NCBI GenBank assembly: GCA_020091685.1
Contig: CM034606.1
Location: forward strand, 23,204,695 to 23,268,694
Direction of reading: 5' to 3'
DNA: 64,000 nt
Origin: Lutjanus erythropterus
Lineage: Eukaryota > Chordata > Actinopteri > Lutjaniformes > Lutjanidae
Position numbers and translations under genes: made by a program. Below the pieces are notes generated by a model that did not search any database, was not told where the DNA came from, and saw nothing but the letters and a program-made list of their open reading frames with translations. This document shows, in pieces, positions 13,176 through 25,175 of the stretch (its first letter is position 1; the number at the start of each line of letters is the position of its first letter).

Positions 13176-13407
13176 GATACATATTGTCTGGTGATGTGGT
13201 CTGATTCCCATCTTACTGTATCTCCACCTACCCTCAACCTGAGCAGAGATTTAATCAGTCGATAACTGAAAAATCCTCCGTGGGTGTTGAGGGCCTTTAA
13301 TGTCACTGATATTTAAACTGAAAAAATGTATGTAACCAACTACCGGATAGGCCTTTTTTCCTTTTACTATAACTGGTAGGAAAATCACAGTTGTTTCTAG
13401 AAATATT

Positions 13408-13562
13408 AAAGGAACAGTTTGACAATTTGGAGAGTCTGCTTCTTTGCATTCTACCAAATTAGATGGTAATAGAGCATAAATACTAGAAAATGGGGAAAAC
13501 AACTAGCCCGGATCTGCCAAAGGTAACAATATCCACCTATCACCCACCTCTTAAGTTGTCTA
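13408..13562 (+). repeat. Fragment of a common teleost dispersed repeat
   Basis: It starts AAAGGAACAGTTTGACAATT and later reads GCCAAAGGTAACAATATCCA then CCTCTTAAGTTG. I recall these modules from an abundant fish repeat of the AACAGTTTGACATTTTGGGA type. The copy is internally deleted. Confidence 0.5.
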
Positions 13563-15493
13563 ATATGTTGTCTAATACTGAATGAATAAGCCTATTACTC
13601 AAAATGTCAAACACATCATTTAATGATGGCTTCATTCTAGTGTCCCATTAAGCCATGACAGTGAAATTGTGCATGAGCAGCATGATGCAGAATTCAGTCA
13701 TCATTAGCTTAATTACTCACACCTACAGTGACATGTCAAAATTCATGAAGAAGGGGCATGTGGTATGAAAGGAGAGAATGAATGAAATGAGAGAATGAAA
13801 TGGAAGGGAAAAAAAACTTAATTTGGATACCTAAGTAAAAGTAGCCAAATATTAAAAATCTCCCTCAACAAAAATATACACTTCTGTTTTTCCTCACAAT
13901 TTTCATGAGTTGGAGTAAAACACTATTTCTATGCCCATTTCTGATCATGTTAAATAGTTACTCTAAAGTGTAGTTTTATGTAGAAAAGAGACATTTATTA
14001 GCCACTGAACAATTTCACATTCAACTACAGACACCAAAGGAGGGCATAGTCATGACCCGCCCTACTCTGCCTCTGATTGGCTAGTACTCGTCGCCTTTGT
14101 TGGTTATGCTGGTCAGGTTTAGGCATGAGGAATGATTGGGCAGGGTTAAGAAAAGAAAATCAGGATAATTCAATTGCATAGTTTTGCAGCTGCCCTTAAA
14201 AAGTTCATATTGTTGCATGAAGTATAACATTGAGCCTTGAATTCTGACTCTGTTGCTCGGACAGCCATCACAAAGGATTGTGGGTTGGAATAGCCAGAAA
14301 AGCCTGCTGGCTTGTAAACTACAAATATCAACCAGATGCAGTAGGACATCCTGGTATTTTTGGCACACTGCATTTGACATACTGTGTACTGGGACATACC
14401 AAATCTTTTTCTGGCACACTAAATAGTTTTGTAGTATGGGTATTGGAATGCACAGTTGGTATCTGTAGCCCTATGTGAAATACCCACTGTTCAGTGTAAT
14501 AGTCTTGTTCTAATCGCACACCTGTCAGGTGGATGAATAAATCTAAGGAAAAGTGCACACTACAACAGATTTTTACAAATGTGTGAACAAAATTTGAGAG
14601 AAATGCACAGAAGAACTTTATATTTTTTACTTCAACTCATGACAATTTTGAGCAAAAACAAGTGTTGCATTTATTTTCTTGTTGAGTATACATGATAGCA
14701 GCCTTATATTGACCAAACCTAACACACACAGGACATCATGAGCACTGGACACGATGGTTTTATCTGGTACATCATAATGAAAGACACAGCCGCAGCATCC
14801 AGTCAGTTTCTGGAACCTCGTTTCTGAGAACCTATGTATGTACATCATTGCAAGTTGTGAAAAACTGTACGCCAATGTGTGATGACTGACACCACTGTAG
14901 AATTTCTGTTTCTATGATCACCTAATCTGACACCATCTCAAAGGATGAGAAAAAGTGTAATCTTGGCATTACACATGCATAAAAAGAAATTAACTACAGG
15001 CGTCCCGGTCACTGCAGTCCTCTATTTCTGTATGAACAGTCCTCTGTGCTGCTGCATTTGCACTTGGAACATACGTGTGTGTGTGTGTGTGAACGTCTAC
15101 ATTCCTGCCTGTGTACCTCTGTGACCGGCTGTCAACAGGTTAATCCCAATAAATCTAGCCATCTGATGATTATGGGTCTCATGCAGCAAAGTGATCAATA
15201 TAGAGATGGAGAGTGGGATGAGCCGCGGGCAGCCGGCTCTTCAGATCTCATCTGCTTTGGGCTACCTCAGAACAGACTCCACTGAACACAGAGGAGCTCA
15301 GAGAGAAATGGGGGGGGGGAGCAGGGGACTGCAGTGTATTTTAATTTCTGGAGAGCAAACAGGCTGCCTTATCACTGTGTCAGGGGAGAGCCAATTGGTG
15401 ATTCACACATACAAGCTTTAAAGTGGTCAGAGCCTTATTTAGGGCCACAAACACACGCACGGTTATACAGAGTATTGTATCAAATGTTCATCA
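13563..15493. other. Intronic sequence, mostly unassigned
   Basis: Contains A-rich patches, a GT run (15075-15091) and a G run (15309-15318). Bases 14330-14480, with repeated 'ggcacact' and 'ggacata' words, may be an old repeat. No coding signal. Confidence 0.4.
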
Positions 15494-16238
15494 CAGACAC
15501 ACAGGCTTAGAGAGTGATGGATTACATGTAATGGGATTACAAAAGTAGGATACAAAAAAGGGAACTGTTATCCATTACAGTTACAAAGAAAATGTCATCA
15601 CATTACAAATACATTTGGACAAAACTGGTATTATTAGCAGGATTACAGTTTAAAAATACATTTAAAAAGCCCAAATCAGCTTGTCTTTCAAAAAATCATG
15701 ACCCAGTTAGTCAAGATAATCCACAGACCTTCTTGTGAGCAGTTTCATTTAGGAGCTACTTTCTTTCTGCAGTAGAGAATTAACCACAACTACTTTAAAA
15801 TCTACTGGGACTACTTTCTTTTTGCAAGAATAAAAGCCGTTTCTACATGGGATGTTCGCAACAAAGTTTGTGGGTTATCTTAACTGGGTCACAATGAGAG
15901 ACACTGACTTTGAATTTTTCAAAAGTACTTTTTGGTTGCTTTGAGCACTACACGCTGAGTGCCATATAGTCTCATGCTATTCAAAATAAGTCGGACATCT
16001 CTACTACTGATAACTCCAAAACACTGCAACTGGCACCAAAAAAAAATAGATGGAGAAATTGCACTACAGTCCAGCGAAAAATATGTACAACTTCTCAACA
16101 AACTACATTTAAATGGTTCTATTACTAATCTATTATGTTTATTAATCTAAACGTGTTAATGACTACATTGTTTAACAGGTAATTAGTTATTGTGTCAGGA
16201 TACATTTTTTAAGTAGCCCTCCCAACCCTGCAGACACA
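15494..16238. mobile_element. Non-autonomous hAT-type element with perfect 8-bp target duplication
   Basis: The element spans 15502-16230. Its ends are CAGGCTTAGAGAGTGATGGA on the left and, reading inward on the other strand, CAGGGTTGGGAGGGCTACTT on the right. Identical CAGACACA sequences flank it at 15494-15501 and 16231-16238, the 8-bp duplication expected of hAT transposition. CAGGGTTGGG ends are familiar from teleost hAT elements. No transposase frame. The inside (about 15690-16090) is a separate dispersed repeat also found at 18385-18736 and 29393-29922, so the element is composite. Confidence 0.8.
15690..16090. repeat. Nested partial copy of the 29393-29922 foldback family
   Basis: Shares AATCATGAC(C/T)..GTTA, AATCCACAGACCT, GAGCAGTTT, then further on GACATCTCTAC and GCAACT(G/C)(G/A)CACCAAAA with 29585-29850. 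It lies inside the hAT element, so it inserted later or was carried with it. Confidence 0.65.
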
Positions 16239-17824
16239 CACACATAAAGATACAGTACATGCACTCATCTAAGTGAAGCTCTGGCAAGAACACAAACGCT
16301 TAAAATACACAATCCTTCATTAATGTATCTGTTCAGCACTGCAGCAAATGCACATGGGGCCAGATATATTTACATATTCAGTTTTCATCATAATTCCTCA
16401 CTATTATCCATGGCCTGTCTGCCAAGTATTACATTATGTTCCTCTTATATTTCAGCATGTGTATATGAGATGCGTCATTAGCGGCTATTCTTTACTGTTA
16501 GCATGTAACGCAACACACGCATGTTTACAGGAATACGATAATGAAATCTCTGCAGACTCAGTGCATGACCTCAAATACTGTAGAACAGCAGATTTACCCA
16601 CAGACTGACAATTACTGCTAGTGTGTAGATGGTAGGTTGTGTCTTTTCACCTGCTCATGCTCTCTCGAAGCAACAGGGGCGCAATTAATTATAACTTGAT
16701 GAGGTTCATACCTACAGCAAATACATTATTTACACAATAGGATGATGAACAATGTAGAAATGTATATTCATGCATAATTCATATGTGTGCAAAAGAAAAG
16801 GAGCAAATGACAAGCCCTCACTATTTCTGCATGAGCCTCAACAACCTCGTGGCAGCCCTTTGATTTTATTCAGCCAAGAATGAACCAGTCTAAGCACACC
16901 CATGGGAGACAGAGACCGCACCCCACATAGACCATCACTCGCTAACCAGCATCGATAAATGGAGCCACATCACCTCCAGCCTACATCTACCAACACGTCT
17001 TCAGAAGTTCTAAAAACCCCCTTGAGTAACTCTTTCAGACCAAATGGTGCCAAACAACTCCCACCGTCTTACCAGTAACCTTTTGTAACTCTCACTCTGA
17101 GACCACTCTCAGGGAAGAACAGAGAGAAAGAGAAAAACACGAGTGGAGCGCGAGGCGAGAAGTGCTTTTGAAGGTCTAGAGACGAGGTGGTGGAAGAGCA
17201 ACTGGGCTAATCACAAGAGAGCAGAGGCGATAAGCCGGCTAATGGCTTTGACACTTGTTGCCACATAGCTGTTGTCCCCGTGTGACCAACTCTAATCTCT
17301 TCAGGGCCTCTAACCCACCGGCCACATATGTATAAACCTCTCCAATTTTTGTGAAATCACAGCTTATATGGTGCAGTACTAGACTGACAGTTCACAACAT
17401 CCTGATGCCTTCATGGCAACCCTTAGACGCTTGAAATACATGTCTACTTTTAGACATATTTAACTCAAGATGAGAAGACTGAAATACAAAATTTATGAAA
17501 ACCTGGCGCATCAGGAACAATATTACTGAAGCAATAGGAAACTAAAAACGAAGGAAAGGACATTACATCACTATAGAACATTCTATGCTGCAGACTTGGT
17601 GCCTGTTTTATTGAAGGTTATGGGAGATACTATATCAATCATGTTTTTTGGAGACCAATATCAAATAAACAAATGCTCACATTTGGAAAAATCAGTCAGT
17701 ATGTTATTCTCTGAGGTGTATTCCAATCTTTTTTACATTTCTTTTAGATGCAGTTCTTCTTACCTTGAGAGGCAGCTGGATTTGTGAGATCATGCGAGAA
17801 TCCATCTTGATAGGCTGTTAAAAG
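16239..17824. other. Intronic sequence, nothing recognised
   Basis: No repeat family or coding frame that I can support. Confidence 0.5.
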
Positions 17825-18240
17825 CAAGCACCAAAAGTGGTGCAGCCAATCAGCATCCTAGGACGGACTACTGGCAGCTATGGGTGCAGTGATGAGAGTG
17901 AAAAGTGTCCGTGGAAGTGAGTCGTCTCAAACAAACAATAGTGGCTCCAGAAGAGGTTAGTGTAGATACTGCAGTGGCTTCAGTTAGATCACAAGGTGAG
18001 AGAATTACTTCACTGAAAGAAGAGCAAAGAACAGCACCAGACTTTTCTTGATGGAAAAGTTTTTTTGCCCTTCTCCATTTGACTTCAGCAAGAGTTTGAT
18101 CTGATTGGTTGTTGTTAGCCCGTGTTAGATGTGACAGACAGAGGTTCATCCAGTCACCTGCCAAGCCCTTTTCCAAACAGTCTCTAAGGACGACTTCCCA
18201 GATGGTTCTGTGTAACAAACCATCTGGCATGTCAGGTTAA
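17825..18240 (+). repeat. Fragment of a dispersed teleost repeat
   Basis: Modules such as GTGCAGCCAATCAGCATCCT, GAAGTGAGTCGTCTCAAACA, ATTGGTTGTTGTTAGCCCGT and GTGTAACAAACCATCTGGC are familiar to me from abundant fish repeats. The 120-codon minus-strand frame across it (17868-18230) has no recognisable domain and is treated as non-coding. The element class is unknown. Confidence 0.5.
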
Positions 18241-18384
18241 ATGTCTTCGTCAAAGGTCATAAAACGTCGATACGTTGGGTTATGTTGTTTCTCCCATATG
18301 CTTCAATGAGCTGGAACCAAGCAGAGCATATAATTTTCTCTACTGATAAAATGTCCCTTTCTTTTCCTTCCTTCCTTGAATACA

Positions 18385-18736
18385 GTGGAACTAAACGGCT
18401 CTCGGCTTGTTCAAAGTACAAAAAAAATACATATATTTGAAAAACTCAAAAGCAATTTCTCTTTCCAGAATTGATGACCTGGTTGCTCAAGACAATCCAC
18501 AGAATTTGTTGTGGGCAGTTTTATGTGGGAATTTGGGATTTTCTTTCTGCCATAAAAGGAAAGCATCACAAACTGATTTCCCATCTCGTTCCATTATATT
18601 GGAGAGAAGGCACACATCTGTACAGGTGAGATCTCCAAAATTCTGCACCTGCCATTAAAACAGTCTAGATGGATAAATAGCAATAAAGGCCAGAGGTAAA
18701 ATGTATTTTTGATTTTGAGCTGAACTTTCCCTTTAA
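18385..18736 (+). mobile_element. Partial copy of the 29393-29922 foldback family
   Basis: Contains GTGGAACTAAACGGCTCTCG, TATATTTGAAAAACTC, CAAGACAATCCACAGAATTT, GAGAAGGCACACATCTGTAC, TCTAGATGGATAAATAG and CTGAACTTTCCCTTTAAG, all in the same order as in the 29.4-kb copy. Its left arm is mostly missing. Confidence 0.65.
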
Positions 18737-18758
18737 GACATTTTGTAAATACAGCCCC

Positions 18759-19976
18759 TGGGCCCTATTTCAGAAAGCAGGATTAGTGAAAACTCTGAGT
18801 TTGTTAAGCCTGAGGGGAGGGAAACTCTGTTTCAGAAAGAGAGATGATGTAAATTCTGGGTCTGTCACTCTGGTAACTGACTCTGTGGAGCTAACCTGCT
18901 CACTGTCAGGTTTTCTGTAACAAACTCTTGAGTCTTTCTCTGACTCCTCCCCTCCTGCTGAGCCTGAAGCAGCTGTCTGACACACTTCTGTTTCATTTTC
19001 TCATTCATGAAGTCAACTTAGTGCGCTCCGATACGCACTTTGATATATCAAAGCCCCTATCTAAACGCATTCATTTGCAGAAGTTTAAGTTTTAATAAAT
19101 GTGAGATCCTGTAGGATATTAGCCTGTTACCCAAGGACTTTAACACATGAGCACTTTTATGATCGACCAGTCATCAATGTAAGGGCAAAGACTCCGTCCT
19201 TCTTTATAACACAGTGACTGTGTGGACATGAAGGCAGTTGTCAGGCTGTCAATCAGGCCCCCTGCACAGAAACTTTTATCGCACATTACTGTAGTAATCA
19301 TTGATCACTGATCAATGTCTTATATAAATTGAACAATCATTTGTCACATTGTCATTGATTACACTGATGCAACATTCCCATCATAGTTATCATATCATGT
19401 TGGAGATGATGTGAATATTTCTGAGTGAGGATGATTCTGCTCAGCTTAAACAACTTTCTGATTCTGAAACTGGACTAAATGTAGATTAAAAGTGAGTTTT
19501 CTTTTTTTTTTACTCCTTTCAAGTAAAGTCATCTTCAGCCACTGTCACCTATATTTTGTCCCTGTCAGGTTAAAGCTGATGAATATATTTAAAAATCCAA
19601 TGTAACATACGGTCAGAAACCAGCACATTAAAGAAATTCATGTCTGGTAAATGATAAATGAATGGACTACACTAAATAAAATAATAGTATTCCTTTCTCC
19701 CCTCCTGTTTTTAAGAGAAATGTCATAGTCTGCATTGGCACACACTCATTTTTCTACCTTCACTGGATTAAAATGGTTGCTCTGCCTTTCATTGTCATGG
19801 TGAATCATAGTATTGTAGCTGCATTGATGATGTCTCAGATACTCAGAGTTGATTGAACTAAACCTGATCAGCTCTTCCGGAACCAAAAACTCTGAGTTTC
19901 CCACCTCAGGCTCAGTCAACTGACAGTTCAGGATTAGGCTCAGAGTTTGTTAGGCCTGCTCTCTGAAACAGGCCCC
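18759..19976. mobile_element. Harbinger-like non-autonomous DNA element
   Basis: The ends are inverted: left GGGCCCTATTTCAGAAAGCA and right (reverse complement) GGGGCCTGTTTCAGAGAGCA. Each is followed by AACTCTGAG and a GAAACTC-type block. CCTG lies at both borders, possibly a short target duplication. I recall GGCC.GTTTCAGA.AGCAGG ends from teleost Harbinger-type MITEs. No transposase frame in 1.2 kb. A 16-bp perfect palindrome, CTTTGATATATCAAAG, lies inside at about 19037-19052. Confidence 0.65.
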
Positions 19977-20727
19977 TGGTGTCCAGGTATGTGTTCAGAG
20001 GCCGAAACCATGAAACCATGAGAGTCTGTGGAAGCTCTTCAGGAATGCAAGCATTACTCCCGGGGGCAGTGAACGATGTCAATTCCTGTGTAAAGAGTAC
20101 ATTTACCGTGAAACTTGTGAATGAAATTGTTTAGCTCTTATCTGACCAACTAAACCTGGATCACAAATGGGAGCCAACATCTTCTCAATAGGGAGAAGTG
20201 TGCTTGTGGGGATACGTGGAGGGAGCTGAAAAGCAGAATTAACCCCAGAAAGAGCTCCTACTGGGAGTGGAATGAAGACAAACTGCAGAAAAACAGCATG
20301 ACGTGGGGAGTGGGATGAAAACAGCGAGGAGGAACCAGGACATAGCAAATGAGTGAAACATCTTTCTTCTGGCACAGGGACCCGGAGGTCACCTCCTTCT
20401 CTTACCACCTACCACCAGCCCACCACATAAAACTCGCCTGAGTGCCCATCACACCGGGGATCAAAGCCGCGGCCCTGCCTTCCTCACTGCTTGAAACATG
20501 GTGAGAATTATGTTCCTTGATCTCTCCAGTGTTCGCTTCTCATCATTTTATTCACTTTTGCTGTGTGATCGTGCCCTCAGCCGATCACATGCCCTCATCT
20601 CTGCATTTATTCACTGCTCAGATGTGTCTCTTTCCCCTTTCAGGCACTGTAGGCTGAGATTCTGTATAATGATAAATGATGAAACAAATGATGATACATG
20701 ATGAACAAAAGAATGCATAAAAAACAC
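19977..20727. other. Intronic sequence, nothing recognised
   Basis: No supported feature. The 101-codon minus-strand frame at 20103-20408 shows no domain. Confidence 0.45.
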
Positions 20728-21010
20728 CAGTGGTGGAGGACGTATTCAGATCCTTCAGTTAAACAAACAGGGTACAACAACAAAGTCCAGCATTTAAATT
20801 CCTACTTGAGTAGAAGTACAAAAGAACTACTAGCAAAATGTACTTTAAGTATCAAAGTAAAAGCACTTTGAAAAGGCCCTGACTGATACTGATATTTAGA
20901 AGCGTAAGTAACCCTTTACTGCTGTAGCTTGACAAGGTAGAGCTAGTTTTTATCTACTTTATGTACAGTTAGTCAGGTTGTTCCAAACTTAGGATCAGGC
21001 CCTCCAAAGA
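20728..21010 (+). mobile_element. Left end of a CAGTGGTGG-type teleost DNA element
   Basis: It begins CAGTGGTGGAGGACGTATTC, then AGATCCTTCAGTTAAAC, CCTACTTGAGTAGAAGTACA and GCAAAATGTACTTTAAGTA. I recall this as the abundant fish repeat with CAGTGGTGGAAGAAGTA ends and many AAGTA words. A matching partner end is only partly present near 22285-22375. Confidence 0.6.
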
Positions 21011-22284
21011 CTCATAACATAAATCTCAGGGGTCGTTAGATAATTAATGTTTTTTCCTCATCTTTCCTGCAGGGAAAAACTCTGCCTCACAGATCTGTAT
21101 TTATTTTTTATTTTCTAAATTTTGGGCCTCAAAAAGTTTTTTAAAGCTAGAATACATACCATTTTTGCATAAAAATGTCTAAAATGCAAAATATATGTTA
21201 TATATTTTGATGAGTTGTTTCCAACAATTTTAATTTATTCAAGGTAACAGGGCATTTCTTGATAGGTGTTGCTAGCTAGTTTCTATAATGGCTATGTCAC
21301 TAAAGAATAAGTCGGTAAATGTAACTAAATTTAACCTGAACAAAACTTTAATGCTACCTTGTCCATGAACACGATTTCTGCCCAAGTCATGATTTTAATC
21401 TGCAGTGGTGATTGTTTAACAGTGAAGATCCCATGCTACTTCACATCATCATAAAACTATGCCTTTTGTTATTGATTTAATGCGAAAGAGACCCCTAATG
21501 GCAGAATTCACATATTGTTTGTTTAAATTAATCATTTAAATTAATAAGTTTACTTGGGAAGATTATTCTTCAGAGGAAATGCTAGCAACTCACAGACATC
21601 TAAAACATGTAAAGGAACTTCAACCAGACTTTAACACGGTGTTGTATTTTATAGGGCCATCCATATGTTTTCATGAAAAATCTTGAAGTTATACAATACA
21701 GGGTTTTCCTAAAACACTATATGTACACTGATACATAAATGATCCCTTTCAATCGTCACTCTTGACCCACCAGAAGTGTGTGATGGTGTCTGTATCTGCA
21801 GAGACTCCATCGCCCCTTGCCTGTATTTTCTCTTCATTTTGCTGTGTGCGGGATGTTTCTGGGTGTCACCCTCTTAGCAGTGGGTAGCCCCCAGCCAATA
21901 ACAGCGCACAGAGTGTGAGGTCGGGAAAAATGTGGCGACCAGGTTATATTGCTGTCGCTGTTTCTCTTCTCCGCTGTCTGTCTGTGCCATGGCTGTATAA
22001 AGTGCTGCAGGTCTGTGTGTCTGTTTGACCGAGGGCGGGGCTGAGCTACACACACACACACACACAGATGCACGCACGCACACACACACACACACAAACT
22101 AACCACCATGAAGCAATCACAAAATAATGTTTTATTTCTCTGGTTCACTGCTTTATTCATGTTAATGCAGCTCCACTTCTTCATTCAGTCTGTTTTGCTT
22201 GCTAACTGAACCAGGCAGAAGGGGCCAAAGCTGAATGGAGCTGCAAGTAACCAACAAATCCTGTGTAGTACACCTTTAATCTGA
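21011..22284. other. Unassigned sequence between the two ends of the CAGTGGTGG element
   Basis: AT-rich sequence, then a GC-richer patch (about 21860-22046) and a CA microsatellite. Cys/Val-rich frames over the microsatellite are artefacts. It may be internal or inserted sequence. Confidence 0.35.
22048..22096. repeat. Interrupted CA microsatellite
   Basis: CA units interrupted by GATG and CG-containing units (CACGCACG). Confidence 0.9.
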
Positions 22285-22375
22285 AAACCCATTAGTAATG
22301 AGTGCTGTTAAATAGATATAGTAGGGTAAATCCTTAATAACGTACAAGTACCTCAAAACAACATTTAAGTACATA
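22285..22375 (+). repeat. Probable right-end piece of the CAGTGGTGG-type element
   Basis: GTGCTGTTAAATAGATATAG, ACGTACAAGTACCTCAAAAC and AACATTTAAGTACA resemble the expected right end. The terminal CCACCACTG is missing. Confidence 0.45.
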
Positions 22376-22939
22376 TATACATTATTATGTACTTTATTTT
22401 TTCTAACCTCAGTTTAATCAAATTTTGCTACATACCCCACACAACCATTTCCAACACGTAATTTTCCATAATCAGCTATTATTATGAATTTAACTTAGCT
22501 CTTACCCTACATTTTAGCAAGTTATTCATGCGCTTCTAGTTAATATATATGGTGCAAAGCTTATGAGGTATAGGTCAGGCAGATAGCTCGAGTCCAACAC
22601 TGCATATAATTAAATACGCTCAGCTTGCTGCAACACACTGTGTATCCAAAACACCCTCTGCAATAGTGCATTGTATTTAAACCCTCAGTGCTCTGCTCAT
22701 TCTTCAGCTCTGCCGTGCTGCTGCTGCTGCTGCACTGCTCGGCTGAAAGCGCTGCTAGAGATACTGCATGAAGAGTTTCATAAGCTCCCACATCCACCTC
22801 AGCATCGACCCGTATCGTCCAAGTCCAAGTTTCCCAAGGGGTAAATAATTATCATCACTCCCCATTCTCTGCAGAGGTCGATGCACTGTATGGTTACGAG
22901 AGGTGATACAGTCACAGCCTTGATGTTAAATATGTGCAC

Positions 22940-23115
22940 TACGGAACTGCAAATAATTATAATTTTCATTATCAGTGAATTTCTCTATTGTTTTTGTTTT
23001 CCAACAGCCAAAAGTATTTAATATGTAATGATATAAAACAGCAAGGTTGCAATTTTTGCTCAATAAGTGACTTCAAGGATTAATTCATTAGCAAAACTGT
23101 TGTTGATTAATATCA
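22940..23115 (+). repeat. Fragment of a teleost repeat with AATTATAATTTTCATTATC end
   Basis: Starts ACTGCAAATAATTATAATTT, then TTCATTATCAGTGAATTTCT, and ends with AACTGTTGTTGATTAATATC. It resembles, in both ends, the element at 46448-46795. Confidence 0.45.
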
Positions 23116-25175
23116 TGTAACTTTACATGAGTTGAGTGTTAAAATATTGTTTAAATTGCCAGTATCATGTTTTTGTTACCCTGTTTTCTTGTATTGTTGT
23201 TCACACAATTGTATTTTTTGGTCAGCAGGAGGCAGTGGCCAAATCTTCCACAGATGTGAAGAAGGTGTCACTTGATGAATACTTACAGGTAGAGTGTTTC
23301 TAGTCAGTCTAGAGCTTGTACAACTTGCAGACTTGCGGTCTGGTTCAAGGATGCTTTGACAGATAAGATGCAGATGTTTGCCAACATGAGGACATAAACC
23401 GGGGATCTCTAGGTGAGGAGTGGCTTCCTCACTCACTACACCACTGCTCAGTTTCCAGTGAGCCACTTTTATAGAGGAGGATGGGAAGAATGAGGACAGC
23501 AGTAACATAACTTTCACTACCTGTTGGCCAATAACGTGGGAGAAGGGTGATGGGTAATTAGTGAGGCTGATCCTGTGATTGCTCCAGGGAGAAGACGTAA
23601 ATGACCCCTCCAGCATGTTATGTTTAATGGATTATACAAGCATCTGCACCCCCACCCCGCCCCCCCGCCCTGGGAAGAAAGAAGACAGAGAGGCCTTGTT
23701 AGGCAGTATATGACTTGGTAATTTGTCCTGTTTTACTGTGCAATCATGCCCTCATCCTTTGAGGTGAACTAATCTAAAAACACACAGAAACATATGAAGA
23801 TGAGCGGTGAGTCACAAACTGTCATATTCCTCCACATCCATTATAAAACAAAGAAAATCTTTCGGGTCATGTTTCTATAAAACTTACATAAAAGTCTGTG
23901 GCATGACAACAGTTTGATTCTTTCACAACAGACCTAAAAAAACGCCTACAAAAAAAATGAATAAACAACATGGGTGTGCTGACATCTCTGTGCAATTCAT
24001 AAATAAGTGAGTAAGAATGGATGTTTCCTCACGCTCTTGTTCGTCATTTGTTCTGCGCCTATTGTTTTCAGTTCTGATGCCTGACACCCACTGTGCTGTT
24101 TATTGTGCAACTTTCTGTCTCCTGCCTCCAAGCTCTTCATTCAAGAGTGTCCACAAAAAGTATTATTCATCTCTAAATGAATACCTTAGTTAATGGGGAG
24201 GAAATAATTCTGAGAAAACACTATTTTGTGTACTTAAGAATACAAGTAAACAGGCATATTACATGCTGTTCCTCCATGGTATGCGACAATAGAGGAAATA
24301 AAACCATCAGTGGGAGAGGAGATTTTCAGCGTTGTCTGCTTAAATGCAGAAATAAACAGCGGTGTTGTGCTTCTCAGATCCCCTCTGTGTCTCACCATGC
24401 CCTTGAAGAGCTCCTGTAGGAGCACAGGAGTGCCAGAGAGAGCCCTAATCAGCCTGTGACAAATCAGCCTCTTCTGCAGCTTGTTTTTCATTTGGATAAT
24501 GCTAGCCTCCTCTCTTAAGTGATAAAACAACCTCTGTGGAGTGGTCTTTACACAGCCAGATTAAATGTGATCACCTTGCCAACACACCCTGGGAGATTGC
24601 CATGATTAACAGGCAAAAGAGAATAATGATAATCATATGCAGGATAATAGCCCATACCAAATGGCTGCATGATCTGTACATAAATCACAGCCCATTTCCC
24701 ACCCTAAAGGACACGGATTCACCCTTTGGCTGGATTTACGCAAGAACAATCTGATTTTTTTAACCCCTATGTGACCTAGATCTGATTATCTCACCACCAA
24801 TTTAAAACATAAAAACACTTACAATAAATCTGGATCACACTGTGCTAAAATGTTGTTATTTTATTTTGTTTTCTGTGAAAATGCAGTCCTTTTATTCTCT
24901 CTGATCATATGCCTTCAAAGTCAGCTAAAGGACTGCAAACTGGAACACACTAAGCAAGGTTGAGACCTCATGAATGTTACAATGAGGTTAATAACCCCAA
25001 GCAAATATTAGCTCGGCTTCAAACAACACAATAATGACTTCATGAGAGGGGCTGAGTCGGTGAGTGAAAAATTGTAAAACCATTTTATAAAACCCTGAAC
25101 AGAGTGTGCACTACTGAGGACAAAGTGTACAGTACTGAAAAAGCCTGTAAAAGTGTGTAAAAGCATGTGTTTATG
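23116..25175. other. Intronic sequence, nothing recognised
   Basis: Includes the longest open frame of the window (minus strand, 146 codons, 23176-23616). It has no motif, repeat-protein similarity or codon regularity that I can recognise, and is therefore not called a gene. A C run lies near 23648-23668. Confidence 0.4.

Noticed and set aside
17868-18230. 120-codon minus-strand open frame
   Set aside because: Lies wholly within a sequence I recognise as dispersed repeat, and no protein family is evident.
23176-23616. 146-codon minus-strand open frame, the longest in the window
   Set aside because: No recognisable domain, no splice or promoter context, and it lies inside an intron of a gene on the same strand. 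A frame of this length is expected by chance in 64 kb.
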